NCBI GenBank assembly: GCA_012519555.1
Contig: JAAYPY010000105.1
Location: 1-35,503 of the forward strand
Length of the DNA stretch: 35,503 nt
Direction: 5' to 3'
Source: Tissierellia bacterium
GTDB taxonomy: Bacteria; Bacillota; Clostridia; Tissierellales; Sedimentibacteraceae
The stretch's first letter is position 1. Each line of letters starts with the position of its first letter. Positions 8,478 to 15,567 of this stretch are shown here, in pieces. A model generated the notes under the pieces. That model was not told where the DNA came from. It saw nothing but the letters and a program-made list of their open reading frames with translations, and made no database searches. Made by a program: the position numbers and the translations under genes.

Positions 8478-8563
8478 GGAAGCGTATCGAAGAGGTCATA
8501 ACGAGCCGCACTCGAAATGCGGTTGCCTTTCGGGGCACGTGGGTTCGAATCCCACCGCTTCCG
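8478..8563 (+). tRNA. tRNA-Ser (CGA)
   Basis: An 86-base class II tRNA. The acceptor arms are GGAAGCG and CGCTTCC with discriminator G, which is typical of serine tRNAs. The anticodon stem CCGCA/TGCGG closes the loop CTCGAAA, so the anticodon is CGA and decodes UCG. A long variable arm lies between the anticodon and T arms, and the T loop is GGTTCGAATCC-like. The CCA end is not encoded. Confidence 0.95.
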
Positions 8564-8572
8564 TAACAAATT

Positions 8573-8613
8573 AACACTCCTCATTATCAGTTTAAACTGT
8601 AGTGAGGAGCGTT
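8573..8613 (+). terminator. Terminator after tRNA-Ser
   Basis: CTCCTCA (8577-8583) pairs with TGAGGAG (8603-8609). The stem extends outward through AAC/GTT past a mismatch, and the palindrome CAGTTTAAACTG lies inside it. The downstream sequence TTATTTAATT is U-rich. Confidence 0.65.
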
Positions 8614-8697
8614 ATTTAATTCAGCACTATTGAAATTAACAGAAATTATAAATAGAAAGTACACTGCAAGAAAAGTAGTTCCTGCAGGTGTAAATAA

Positions 8698-9270
8698 TTA
8701 AAAATATCTCTTGCTGTTAGTATATTCTTCAACTAACCTTAATCCTTCTCCAAATCTTTGGAAGTGGATTATTTCACGTTCCCTCAGCCACCTCAGGGTG
8801 TCTTTTACAAGGGGGTCGTCTGTTAATAGAATCAAATTTTCGTAGGTTGCCCTTGCTTTTTGCTCGGCAGCCATATCGTTGTATAAATCTGCTATAGGAT
8901 CTCCTTTCGCCTGTGTAAATTTTGAATCCCAGTGTTCACCTTCTGCATCAACTAAGAAGGGACATGTTTCATGGTTAGAAAAATATCCTCCCATACCGGC
9001 TTCGATCAATTCTTCCTTAGTTGCACCCTTGATTAACTTTTTAAATAAGGTTGCAACCATCTCCATGTGACCAAGTTCTTCGGTTCCGATATCAGTTAGT
9101 ATTGCTTTTGTTTCATTGAGAGGCATGCTGAATCTTTGAGTAAGGTAATTCATACTTGCGCTTAATTCACCGTCAGGACCGCCGTATTGATTTAAAACAG
9201 CTTTAGCCATTTGCACATCTTTATTTGTAACTCTTACAGGATACTGTAATTTTTTTTCATACATAAACAT
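8698..9270 (-). CDS. cotJC: Spore coat protein CotJC, manganese-catalase family
   Basis: A 190-residue member of the ferritin-like manganese catalase family that forms part of the spore coat in Bacillus and Clostridia. Metal-ligand motifs of the four-helix bundle are visible as 'GTEELGHMEMVATL' (about 63-76) and 'REREIIHFQRFGEGL' (about 163-177). The early 'GELSASMNYLTQRF' and the central 'HWDSKFTQAKGDP' are typical of CotJC. It is the last gene of cotJABC, 30 bases behind cotJB. Expression is expected in the mother cell under sigma-E or sigma-K, but I did not find a convincing promoter. Two ATGs are possible (9270 and 9264); the first is used. Confidence 0.92.
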   Translation of the reverse strand: MFMYEKKLQYPVRVTNKDVQMAKAVLNQYGGPDGELSASMNYLTQRFSMPLNETKAILTDIGTEELGHMEMVATLFKKLIKGATKEELIEAGMGGYFSNHETCPFLVDAEGEHWDSKFTQAKGDPIADLYNDMAAEQKARATYENLILLTDDPLVKDTLRWLREREIIHFQRFGEGLRLVEEYTNSKRYF

Positions 9271-9300
9271 AGGGTTATCATTCCTTTCTATATAATATAC

Positions 9301-9579
9301 TTACATTTCCCAAGGCCATGGGCTGTTTATATAACGCCAGGTGTCTCCGACCTCACGACTGAATATAGTCATTGGTCCAAATTGCATTTCATATGCGTCC
9401 TTAACTGTTTTTAACCGGTCAGTGTACATTTTGTGCCTGTACAAGGCAACCGGGTCATTTGGATGAGTATCCAAATATAAGGCTGTATCTAAAGCTGCAA
9501 ACTGAAGTTTTTGTACCTCCAATAACATTTCCTGCTGTTGTTGGTATGCTCTGTGAGCTGTTCTATCATAATTCATCAT
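9301..9579 (-). CDS. cotJB: Spore coat protein CotJB
   Basis: A 92-residue protein with the usual CotJB features: an N-terminal helix rich in Gln and Leu ('QQQQEMLLEVQKLQFAALD'), the middle 'LDTHPNDPVALYRH' and a C-terminal 'WRYINSPWPWEM'. It is a structural coat component that, in Bacillus subtilis, is needed together with CotJA and CotJC for assembly of the coat. It starts two bases after the cotJA stop with GAGGGGTG as ribosome site, so the two are surely cotranscribed. Confidence 0.92.
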   Translation of the reverse strand: MMNYDRTAHRAYQQQQEMLLEVQKLQFAALDTALYLDTHPNDPVALYRHKMYTDRLKTVKDAYEMQFGPMTIFSREVGDTWRYINSPWPWEM

Positions 9580-9581
9580 AA

Positions 9582-9785
9582 TTACACCCCTCTTTGAAGA
9601 TATTCTAAATATGGAGTAACTAAATCCGGAAATACTGTACCTTGGACAAATGCTTCATTTATATTGTTAAAATAACGAGGATTTATTTGATAAGGCACAT
9701 ACCCGTATCCCACTCTTGGATTTTCAGGCATGTATGGCACCATAGGCGTATAATTTCTTTCATCTTGTCTATTCAAGCTCTTCAT
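9582..9785 (-). CDS. cotJA: Spore coat associated protein CotJA
   Basis: A 67-residue protein, first gene of the coat operon. It is rich in Pro, Tyr and Asn with the family segment 'AFVQGTVFPDLVTPYLEYLQ' near its C-terminus (short segments only are given). CotJA has no known enzymatic activity and is a coat structural protein. The ATG is preceded by GAAAGGA. Upstream DNA (9786-9926) is AT-rich; no sigma-E promoter could be placed with confidence. Confidence 0.92.
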   Translation of the reverse strand: MKSLNRQDERNYTPMVPYMPENPRVGYGYVPYQINPRYFNNINEAFVQGTVFPDLVTPYLEYLQRGV

Positions 9786-9926
9786 TCCTTTCTTATGAAT
9801 ATTTTCTACTTCGTCATGAAATAGTTATTTTATATTATTCATAATAAGACAAAAAGTGACGCAATTATCTAAGTTTTAGGGGATAGCCTTTGAAGATCCT
9901 ATCGATGAATAATCAGAAATAAGAAA

Positions 9927-9946
9927 ACTCCGGGGTAATCCGGAGT
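9927..9946 (-). terminator. Terminator after the arginine-rich gene
   Basis: ACTCCGG and CCGGAGT form a 7-bp stem with the loop GGTAAT. Read leftward it is followed by TTTTC. It separates the 9985-10149 gene from the cotJ promoter region and could act in both directions. Confidence 0.65.
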
Positions 9947-9984
9947 ATTTTATTCTTTTATACTTGTACTATATCAATGTTACA

Positions 9985-10149
9985 TTAAAATACGTCATCA
10001 TCGTTCCAATCCCAGCAATTTCTCCTGCGACGACGGCGGTTATCATCAAGCGCATCTTCAAGCAAGTCCAATAAACATTCAAAAACACAATCACAGCGTC
10101 TACGTCTGCGTCTATTTCTTTCGCCGCCTATATCATCATTTCTTCTCAA
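9985..10149 (-). CDS. Arginine-rich mini-protein of unknown function
   Basis: I do not recognise this gene. The start I favour is a TTG at 10149..10147, because AAAGGGGTG lies six bases before it; the product then has 54 residues. Its layout is striking: a short N-terminal part (MRRNDDIGGERN), a run of six arginines, CDC, an acidic amphipathic segment 'VFECLLDLLEDALDDN', a second run of six arginines, and the tail 'NCWDWNDDDVF'. The three N-terminal-side cysteines form a CxCx3C pattern. Arginine codons are a mix of CGN and AGN, which is more CGN-rich than in its neighbours and raises local GC. It has its own terminator and lies upstream of cotJA in the same direction, so a spore-coat or DNA-packing role is conceivable but unproven. 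Confidence 0.7.
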   Translation of the reverse strand: MRRNDDIGGERNRRRRRRCDCVFECLLDLLEDALDDNRRRRRRNCWDWNDDDVF

Positions 10150-10239
10150 TATTTTCACCCCTTTAATAGATTGAGACAAGCTCATAATAATGTATTCTGC
10201 CACAAGAAATATGTTACAGTAAATACTGAAGGCAGGCAT

Positions 10240-10464
10240 TTAAATTACTAATTCATAAATATTGACTTGACTGCTTTTTCTTAATTTGCTTATTATTGGT
10301 ACCAATCTTGTGAAATGCTCTGTTTTCATATGTTTATCCAAAGCATCTTTGCTTTCCCATTCCTCAATCATTGTTAATATAGAATCATCCTCAATGTCCC
10401 TATATAAACTGTAGGAAATGCATCCATCTTCTTTCCTGGTCTTTTCAACTAATTCTTCATACAG
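10240..10464 (-). pseudogene. ABM-family monooxygenase remnant, 5' truncated
   Basis: The minus strand encodes 74 residues, including 'EDGCISYSLYRDIED', 'MIEEWESKDALDKHM' and 'TEHFTRLVPIISKL', which is the core and end of a YgiN-like antibiotic-biosynthesis-monooxygenase (ABM) fold. The first strand of the fold, about 20 residues usually starting M-I-x-V-x-A, is absent. An in-frame TAG lies directly upstream (10467..10465) and no ATG or ribosome site precedes the homologous part. I infer that a deletion removed the 5' end. Confidence 0.7.
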
Positions 10465-10566
10465 CTATATTAGCATAAAATTTGCAGGAAGAAAATCTTA
10501 AATTCCTTTAGTTTTATAATTTAAGGTATAAAAATAACAATTCCCGAAAAAAAATAAAAAAATATG

Positions 10567-10595
10567 TTGACAAAATATAAAAGCCGACATATAAT
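10567..10595 (+). promoter_or_regulatory. Sigma-A promoter of the argG T-box leader
   Basis: TTGACA (10567-10572) and TATAAT (10590-10595) are both perfect, with a 17-base spacer. Confidence 0.85.
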
Positions 10596-10614
10596 CTTAT
10601 AAAAATGATTAATC

Positions 10615-10845
10615 GTGTATAATTTAATGATTGGAAGAGTACATTAAGTGAAGCTTCAGCGAGTCGGAGTAGAGTGTGAGTTCGGCAGTCTAGCTTAATC
10701 GAAAAGAATCCATGAAAAGATTCTCAGAAGTAGCAGTATGAGAATACGGTTAAAGACCGTTATAATGAAAGAGCGAAGCAGCTGCTTTATAAAAGAGTGG
10801 TACCGCGGTTTGAACACTGCCTCTTTATGGGCAGTTTTTTTTGCC
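10615..10845 (+). promoter_or_regulatory. T-box leader with arginine (AGA) specifier
   Basis: This is a tRNA-sensing riboswitch in front of argG. Stem I begins with GGAAGAGTAC, and ATTAAG pairs with CTTAAT at 10693-10698. The apical part carries AGCGAGTCGG and GTGTGAG, as in other T-boxes. By alignment with the remembered glyQS leader pattern CGAAA-codon-A, the specifier is AGA at 10705-10707, an arginine codon. Stem III is ACGGT/ACCGT. The T-box sequence GTGGTACCGCGG at about 10798-10808 offers UGGU to pair with an ACCA tRNA end. The terminator is ACTGCC/GGCAGT (10816-10835) followed by eight T. Uncharged tRNA-Arg should switch argG on. Confidence 0.9.
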
Positions 10846-10956
10846 TTAAAAGTGAAGTTGAAAGGCAAATTCTTTTTAAGTTTTAATAATATTCATGCAC
10901 TCATAAATATACACTGCAATCATTTATTTAATCTATTAAATTCGGAGGAATGGAAA

Positions 10957-12207
10957 ATGGGAAAAGAAAAAGTGGTATTAGCTTATTCGGGTGGATTGGA
11001 TACATCAATAATAATCCCCTGGCTGAAGGAAAACTACAATAATTTGGATATTATAGCCTGCTGCGTTAATGTCGGTCAGGAAGATGACATGGAATTTGTT
11101 AAGAATAAGGCTTTATCTTCAGGTGCTAGCAAGGTATATATTGAAAATGTAGTAAATGAATTTGTTGAAGAGTATGTTTATAAGGGAATTAAAGCAAATG
11201 CTGCATATGAAGGCAAATACCTTTTAGGGACAGCTTATGCAAGACCTTTGATTTCTAAAAAACTTGTAGAAGTTGCTCATAAGGAAGGAGCAAAATATAT
11301 TGCTCACGGCTGTACGGGAAAAGGGAATGACCAGGTGCGAATTGAAACAGGCATAGCTGCAATAGATCCCACTATTGAAATTATTGCACCCTGGCGTATA
11401 TGGGATATAAAATCAAGGGAAGAAGCAATTGACTACGCCCAAGCAAAAAATATTGACTTAAACGGAATAACAAAGGAAAAAATATATTCCCGCGACCAAA
11501 ATCTTCTGCATATAAGCCATGAAGGCGGGATGCTCGAAAATCCGGCCAATGAGCCTGATTTTGAAGAATTGCTGTTAATGACCAACACTGTTGAGAAGGC
11601 TCCTGATTTGGCTGAATATGTGGAAATTGAATTTGAAAAAGGAATACCTGTTAAGCTAAACAATAAGAAATTGAATGGGGAAAATATGCTTAGAGCACTT
11701 AATAAAATTGGCGGAACCCATGGAATCGGTATACTGGATTTATTGGAAAACAGATTAGTGGGAATGAAATCAAGAGGCATATACGAAACTCCCGGTGGAA
11801 CCATACTTTTGGAAGCTCATAAATATCTTGAAAGCTTTGTACTGGAAAAAGAAGAATCACATTTTAAGGACCTTGTCGGTCAAAAATATGCAGACTTAGT
11901 CTACAATGGTATGTGGTTCAGCGGTTTTAAGAATGCACTTGATGCATTTATAGATTCAACCCAGGAAAAGGTATCAGGAAAAGTGAAGCTTAAGCTGTAT
12001 AAGGGAACGATTAAGTTTGCAGGAATGACATCCGAAAACGCTTTGTACAATGAATCAGTTTCATCATTCTGCACCGGAGAGCTGTATGACCAAAAGGATG
12101 CATCAGGATTCATACATTTATACAGCCTACCCTACAAAATACAGGCATTTAATAAAATGAGCAAAAAACACAAATCATCAGAAGTTATTTACAGTTTTAA
12201 AGAATAA
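10957..12207 (+). CDS. argG: Argininosuccinate synthase
   Basis: The enzyme joins citrulline and aspartate using ATP, the penultimate step of arginine synthesis. The product has 416 residues, close to the usual 400. The ATP-pyrophosphatase loop is 'AYSGGLDTS' (9-17). Further family signatures are '[13 protein letters not shown]', '[13 protein letters not shown]' and '[14 protein letters not shown]'. The ATG at 10957 is preceded by GGAGG at eight bases; an open frame extends 219 bases further upstream but lies in the T-box leader and is not coding. No argH is adjacent, so the gene is controlled on its own by the arginine T-box. Confidence 0.97.
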   Translation: MGKEKVVLAYSGGLDTSIIIPWLKENYNNLDIIACCVNVGQEDDMEFVKNKALSSGASKVYIENVVNEFVEEYVYKGIKANAAYEGKYLLGTAYARPLISKKLVEVAHKEGAKYIAHGCTGKGNDQVRIETGIAAIDPTIEIIAPWRIWDIKSREEAIDYAQAKNIDLNGITKEKIYSRDQNLLHISHEGGMLENPANEPDFEELLLMTNTVEKAPDLAEYVEIEFEKGIPVKLNNKKLNGENMLRALNKIGGTHGIGILDLLENRLVGMKSRGIYETPGGTILLEAHKYLESFVLEKEESHFKDLVGQKYADLVYNGMWFSGFKNALDAFIDSTQEKVSGKVKLKLYKGTIKFAGMTSENALYNESVSSFCTGELYDQKDASGFIHLYSLPYKIQAFNKMSKKHKSSEVIYSFKE

Positions 12208-12224
12208 TCTAATTTATTTTTATA

Positions 12225-12252
12225 AGGGGCAATCTTAACTGATTACCCTTTT
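12225..12252 (+). terminator. Terminator after argG
   Basis: GGG..AATC pairs with GATT.CCC around the loop TTAACT, with a small internal mismatch, followed by six T residues. Confidence 0.65.
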
Positions 12253-12328
12253 TTGTGTGTAAATTTGAGCTCCTTACCAAGCTTTGCCTTATCGCAATTT
12301 CAGGGAATTTTACTTCAAAAAATTCTCT

Positions 12329-12356
12329 TTTGCATTTATATTACTTATGGTATACT
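12329..12356 (+). promoter_or_regulatory. Promoter candidate of the MATE gene
   Basis: TTTGCA and TATACT (12351-12356) are spaced by 16 bases, 31 bases before the TTG start. The -10 is good and the -35 is weak. Confidence 0.4.
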
Positions 12357-12387
12357 ATTAGAGCTTGACACAAGGAGGACAAAAATT

Positions 12388-13755
12388 TTGAATAATAATA
12401 ATAATGGAAACAAGACGATAAATGCAATGACTGAAGGCAATCCTTTTAAGCTGATACTTGCATTTGCTTTTCCCATGTTTATAGGTAATATTTTTCAACA
12501 GCTGTATAATATGGTGGACAGTATTGTAGTGGGAAATTATGTGGGGAAAATTGCATTAGCAGCTGTAGGCACGGGCTTTCCCGTAATATTTTTAATGTCT
12601 TCATTGTTCATTGGATTGGGTATGGGAGCAACAATATTAATTTCTCAATATATAGGTGCCGAAGATTATGACAATGTAAGGAGATCTTCACAGACAATTT
12701 ATACTGCAATGCTTTTAGGTTCTATTCCTATATCAATAATAGGCATGATTTTTTGCGAGCCTATACTTCTTTTAATGAATACTCCTTTGGATGTACTGCC
12801 CATGGCAAAGCAATATATGCTGATAATATTCGCAGGAATGATTGGAAGTTTTGGTTTTAATATTAATGCGGGAATACTGCAGGGCTTTGGAGACAGCAAG
12901 TCATCGCTATTGTTTCTTGCCATTGCGACAGTCATGAACATAGTACTGGATCTATTATTTGTGGTCGTATTTAACTGGGATGTAGCGGGTGTTGCCGTTG
13001 CAACTGTAATAGCACAAACATTTTCTTGGATTTTCGGAATTATCTACATGAAAAAGAAATATGATGTTTTAAAATTCCAAATAAACAAATTTTATTTTGA
13101 TAAAGGAATTTTTAAGAAAATACTTAAGTTAGGTCTGCCCTCGGGAATACAAATGTCCTTGTTTTCAGTAGGAATTATGAGCATGCAGTCATTGGTTAAC
13201 GGTTACGGTGCTGACTTCATGGCAGGTTTCAATGCTGCGAATAAGATAGATACATTTGCCTTTATGCCTATTCAAAGTATTTCCAATGCAGTAACAACAT
13301 ATACCGGACAAAATATGGGCGCCGGAAGATTGGACAGAGTGCATAAGGGAACAATTACGGGGACTTTAGTGTCAATAACAATCTGCCTCTTAGCTTTAGT
13401 AATTTTGCCTCTTGGTCCATTTATGCTGGGATTATTCAATTCAGAACCCGGGGTAATAGATGCAGGAATGATATATTTAAATAATGTAATGCCTTTTTAT
13501 GTATTGCTTTCTATTCTATTTATTCTAAATGCTGTGGTAAGGGGAGCAGGAGAATCAATAATTCCTATGATAAGCTCCTTAGCGTCTATTTGGGTGGGAA
13601 GAATTCCTTCGGCTTACTATATAGCAGCAAATATGGGCAAAGAATACTTATTTTACAGCTATGCAGTGGGATGGGTTTTGGGATTGTTAATTACCGGAAT
13701 CTATTATGTAACGGGCAAGTGGAAAGTAAAATCACAAAAATTGCTGAAAAACTAA
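12388..13755 (+). CDS. MATE family efflux transporter
   Basis: A 455-residue integral membrane protein of the multidrug and toxic compound extrusion family. The N-terminal family motif is present as 'MTEGNPFKLILAFAFPMFIG' followed by 'QLYNMVDSIVVGNYVG'. About twelve hydrophobic segments in two related halves are visible, with a second-half start at 'LKLGLPSGIQMSLFSVGIM'. Such proteins exchange Na+ or H+ for cationic or organic compounds; the cargo is not predictable here. The start is a TTG at 12388 behind AAGGAGG, nine bases upstream; the reading frame open upstream of it lacks a ribosome site. The N-terminal tail has five consecutive asparagines encoded by AAT repeats. It follows argG in the same direction, but a terminator and promoter separate them. 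Confidence 0.9.
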   Translation: MNNNNNGNKTINAMTEGNPFKLILAFAFPMFIGNIFQQLYNMVDSIVVGNYVGKIALAAVGTGFPVIFLMSSLFIGLGMGATILISQYIGAEDYDNVRRSSQTIYTAMLLGSIPISIIGMIFCEPILLLMNTPLDVLPMAKQYMLIIFAGMIGSFGFNINAGILQGFGDSKSSLLFLAIATVMNIVLDLLFVVVFNWDVAGVAVATVIAQTFSWIFGIIYMKKKYDVLKFQINKFYFDKGIFKKILKLGLPSGIQMSLFSVGIMSMQSLVNGYGADFMAGFNAANKIDTFAFMPIQSISNAVTTYTGQNMGAGRLDRVHKGTITGTLVSITICLLALVILPLGPFMLGLFNSEPGVIDAGMIYLNNVMPFYVLLSILFILNAVVRGAGESIIPMISSLASIWVGRIPSAYYIAANMGKEYLFYSYAVGWVLGLLITGIYYVTGKWKVKSQKLLKN

Positions 13756-13771
13756 TAATAGGGATAAAACA

Positions 13772-13802
13772 GGGACACAAAAATTGATATCATATGTGTC
13801 CC
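13772..13802. terminator. Bidirectional terminator hairpin, GGGACACA/TGTGTCCC
   Basis: An 8-bp perfect stem with a 15-base loop lies between convergent genes (MATE exporter and aminotransferase). AT-rich tails follow on both sides. Its stem ends resemble the GGGACA repeat family, so it may be a member that was taken over as terminator. Confidence 0.65.
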
Positions 13803-13848
13803 ATTATTTATTATTTATATCCTTTTCATTGTCATTTTGATTATAGGG

Positions 13849-15090
13849 TTAAATTCTATCTAAAACTTTCTTAATTATTGCAGGTGCTGTTCTGCATTTT
13901 TCTTCAGAAACAGCGCATACTGCAAAGCGTAGTCCTTTTTTAAGCGAAACAACGAATAGATTTTCCTTTATTAATTCATCAGAGGCTCTCTTGGCATCCT
14001 TGCATGGTATACTTACAAAGAAACCGTCTCTGTATGGTAAAATCTCCAATCCTACATCCTTTGCTCCTTCTACAAAAGCATCGGCTCGTTTTCTGAGCAT
14101 TGTCTTTGTTTCATTGACTTCTGCTTCATATGCCTTAGTTTTTTCAGGGTCTTTGGCTATGCGAGACATGATTTCCATAGCTGCTCTTGTACCGTTAGAC
14201 CAGTTTGCTCTATTTGAATGCATGCATGAATAATAGAATTCTTCAGCAACTTCTTCATCAGAAGATATGGCGATTGCTGCACCTGAACGCATGCCGTACA
14301 TTGTGTAACCCTTAGACATGCTGTATGCTACAATAATCAAAATATTTTTTGGCAGTCCTGAGAATTTGGCAAAGAATTTTCTTCTCTCATCTCCTACTCC
14401 GGCATAATCTATGTATGCGCAGTCAATAACTATTATGATTTTATTTTCGGGGTCTTTGGCATTTTCTTTTGCAATATTTAAAACTTCATCCCATTCTTCA
14501 TCGGATAGACTGTATCCCGTAGGATTGTTGGCAGGTGTGTTTATTACAGTAACAAGTCTTTTTTGCTTATTCAGCAATTGTTCAAATTTTTCTTTAAATG
14601 ATTCTATATTAAATTCATTCTTGCTGTTAAACAACTCATGAGTGGCAACTGTTCTGCCGTATTCTTCGGAAATAGTTACATAGGGACTCCAATACCAGTC
14701 ACTTATCAGGATGGAATCTCCGGGTTCCGTATAATTATATATTCCGTGTCTTACGGAGCCTGTACCTCCGGGAGTAGCTACAGCCCTGATATATGCATTA
14801 GGTTTATATTTACCGAAGCATACTTTTTGAACTGCTTCCAAAAAATCAGGCTGGCCTGCTACCTGAGCGTATGCTGCAATTGCTGCGTTTGGCATTGTTT
14901 TTAATTCTTGATATACTGTATTTAAACAAATAAGATCTCCTTTATCGTCAACCAATGCTCCAAGGGTTGAATCAATTACATTTTCTTTTCCATACTTGTC
15001 TATTGCATCTTTTGCTTTTGCTGCCAGCCCAAAAATTGCATCATTGACTTTCGGCCATTTTGCATGCCCTGCAACCATGTTAAATGCCAT
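13849..15090 (-). CDS. PLP-dependent aminotransferase, class I/II fold
   Basis: A 413-residue fold-type I aminotransferase. Visible family elements are 'TPGGTGSVRHGIYNY' (cofactor phosphate site), 'VINTPANNPTGYSLSDEEW' (the Asn-Pro-Thr-Gly motif), 'VIDCAYIDYAG' (the Asp and Tyr that hold the pyridine ring) and 'AYSMSKGYTMYGMRSG' with the Schiff-base lysine. It resembles clostridial aspartate/aromatic aminotransferases, but the amino-acid specificity cannot be set from sequence. It is transcribed alone and leftward, convergent with the MATE gene and divergent from tRNA-Lys. The ATG is followed within four codons by a second ATG; CGAGGTGAT lies upstream and fits the first. Confidence 0.9.
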   Translation of the reverse strand: MAFNMVAGHAKWPKVNDAIFGLAAKAKDAIDKYGKENVIDSTLGALVDDKGDLICLNTVYQELKTMPNAAIAAYAQVAGQPDFLEAVQKVCFGKYKPNAYIRAVATPGGTGSVRHGIYNYTEPGDSILISDWYWSPYVTISEEYGRTVATHELFNSKNEFNIESFKEKFEQLLNKQKRLVTVINTPANNPTGYSLSDEEWDEVLNIAKENAKDPENKIIIVIDCAYIDYAGVGDERRKFFAKFSGLPKNILIIVAYSMSKGYTMYGMRSGAAIAISSDEEVAEEFYYSCMHSNRANWSNGTRAAMEIMSRIAKDPEKTKAYEAEVNETKTMLRKRADAFVEGAKDVGLEILPYRDGFFVSIPCKDAKRASDELIKENLFVVSLKKGLRFAVCAVSEEKCRTAPAIIKKVLDRI

Positions 15091-15215
15091 TATATCACCT
15101 CGTTTTTTTCTTTAATTTTAACATTTCACAAAATATAAGTCAACGATATAATATCCTTAGTAATTCAGGGAATGCTATTAAAAAATTATAAAAAACAAAA
15201 AAGCTAAAAAAGTTG

Positions 15216-15245
15216 TTGACAAGATACAAGGAAAGCATGTATTAT
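15216..15245 (+). promoter_or_regulatory. tRNA-Lys promoter
   Basis: TTGACA (15216-15221) and TATTAT (15240-15245) are spaced by 18 bases and end 19 bases before the tRNA. Confidence 0.65.
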
Positions 15246-15264
15246 ATAAAAGTTAATATTTATT

Positions 15265-15340
15265 GATCCATTAGCTCAGTCGGCAGAGCACTTGACTTTT
15301 AATCAAGGTGTCCGGCGTTCGAATCGCCGATGGATCACCA
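15265..15340 (+). tRNA. tRNA-Lys (TTT)
   Basis: A 76-base tRNA with encoded CCA. The acceptor arms are GATCCAT and ATGGATC with discriminator A. The anticodon stem CTTGA/TCAAG closes the loop CTTTTAA, giving anticodon TTT. The D arm TAGCTCAGTCGGCAGAGC and the T loop GTTCGAATC are standard. Confidence 0.97.
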
Positions 15341-15347
15341 GTATAAA

Positions 15348-15388
15348 CAACATTTGACGATCTTCGCGACGTTGAATGTTGCTTTTTT
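15348..15388 (+). terminator. Terminator after tRNA-Lys
   Basis: CAACATTT pairs with GAATGTTG (one T-G pair), with an irregular inner arm GACGATCTTCGCGACGTT, followed by six T residues. Confidence 0.75.
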
Positions 15389-15401
15389 ATATGCCCTAAT
15401 T

Positions 15402-15490
15402 CCATTTTTTAGAGTCTTTTTTCTAAAAAGTGGCGGTAGGTCAACCGCACAGCATGCCAAATTTATGCGACGTAAGGAGCATTTTTTTTC
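15402..15490 (+). other. Structured intergenic stretch before the hybrid kinase
   Basis: Three potential hairpins follow each other: CCATTTTTTAGA with TCTAAAAAGTGG (12 bp, one T-G pair), GCGGT with ACCGC around AGGTCA, and GCAT with ATGC. A conserved-looking GACGTAAGGAGC and a run of eight T follow. It is more structured and more GC-rich than nearby spacers, and I do not recognise it as a known riboswitch. It could be a small RNA with a terminator or a leader of the kinase gene 80 bases downstream. Confidence 0.35.
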
Positions 15491-15567
15491 TTTTCTACAT
15501 TATTCAACAAAATATTTATTAAATAAGGTGTATATTATATACAAGAAATCAGTAAAGGGGGTTTGTT

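Noticed and set aside
10738..10956. Upstream extension of argG reading frame
   Set aside because: It lies in the T-box leader, and the ATG at 10957 has the ribosome site and the family start.
15431..15480. Similarity to a c-di-GMP (GEMM) riboswitch (GGTAGGT, GCACAG, GACG)
   Set aside because: The conserved pieces occur in the wrong order and the paired regions do not match the known fold.
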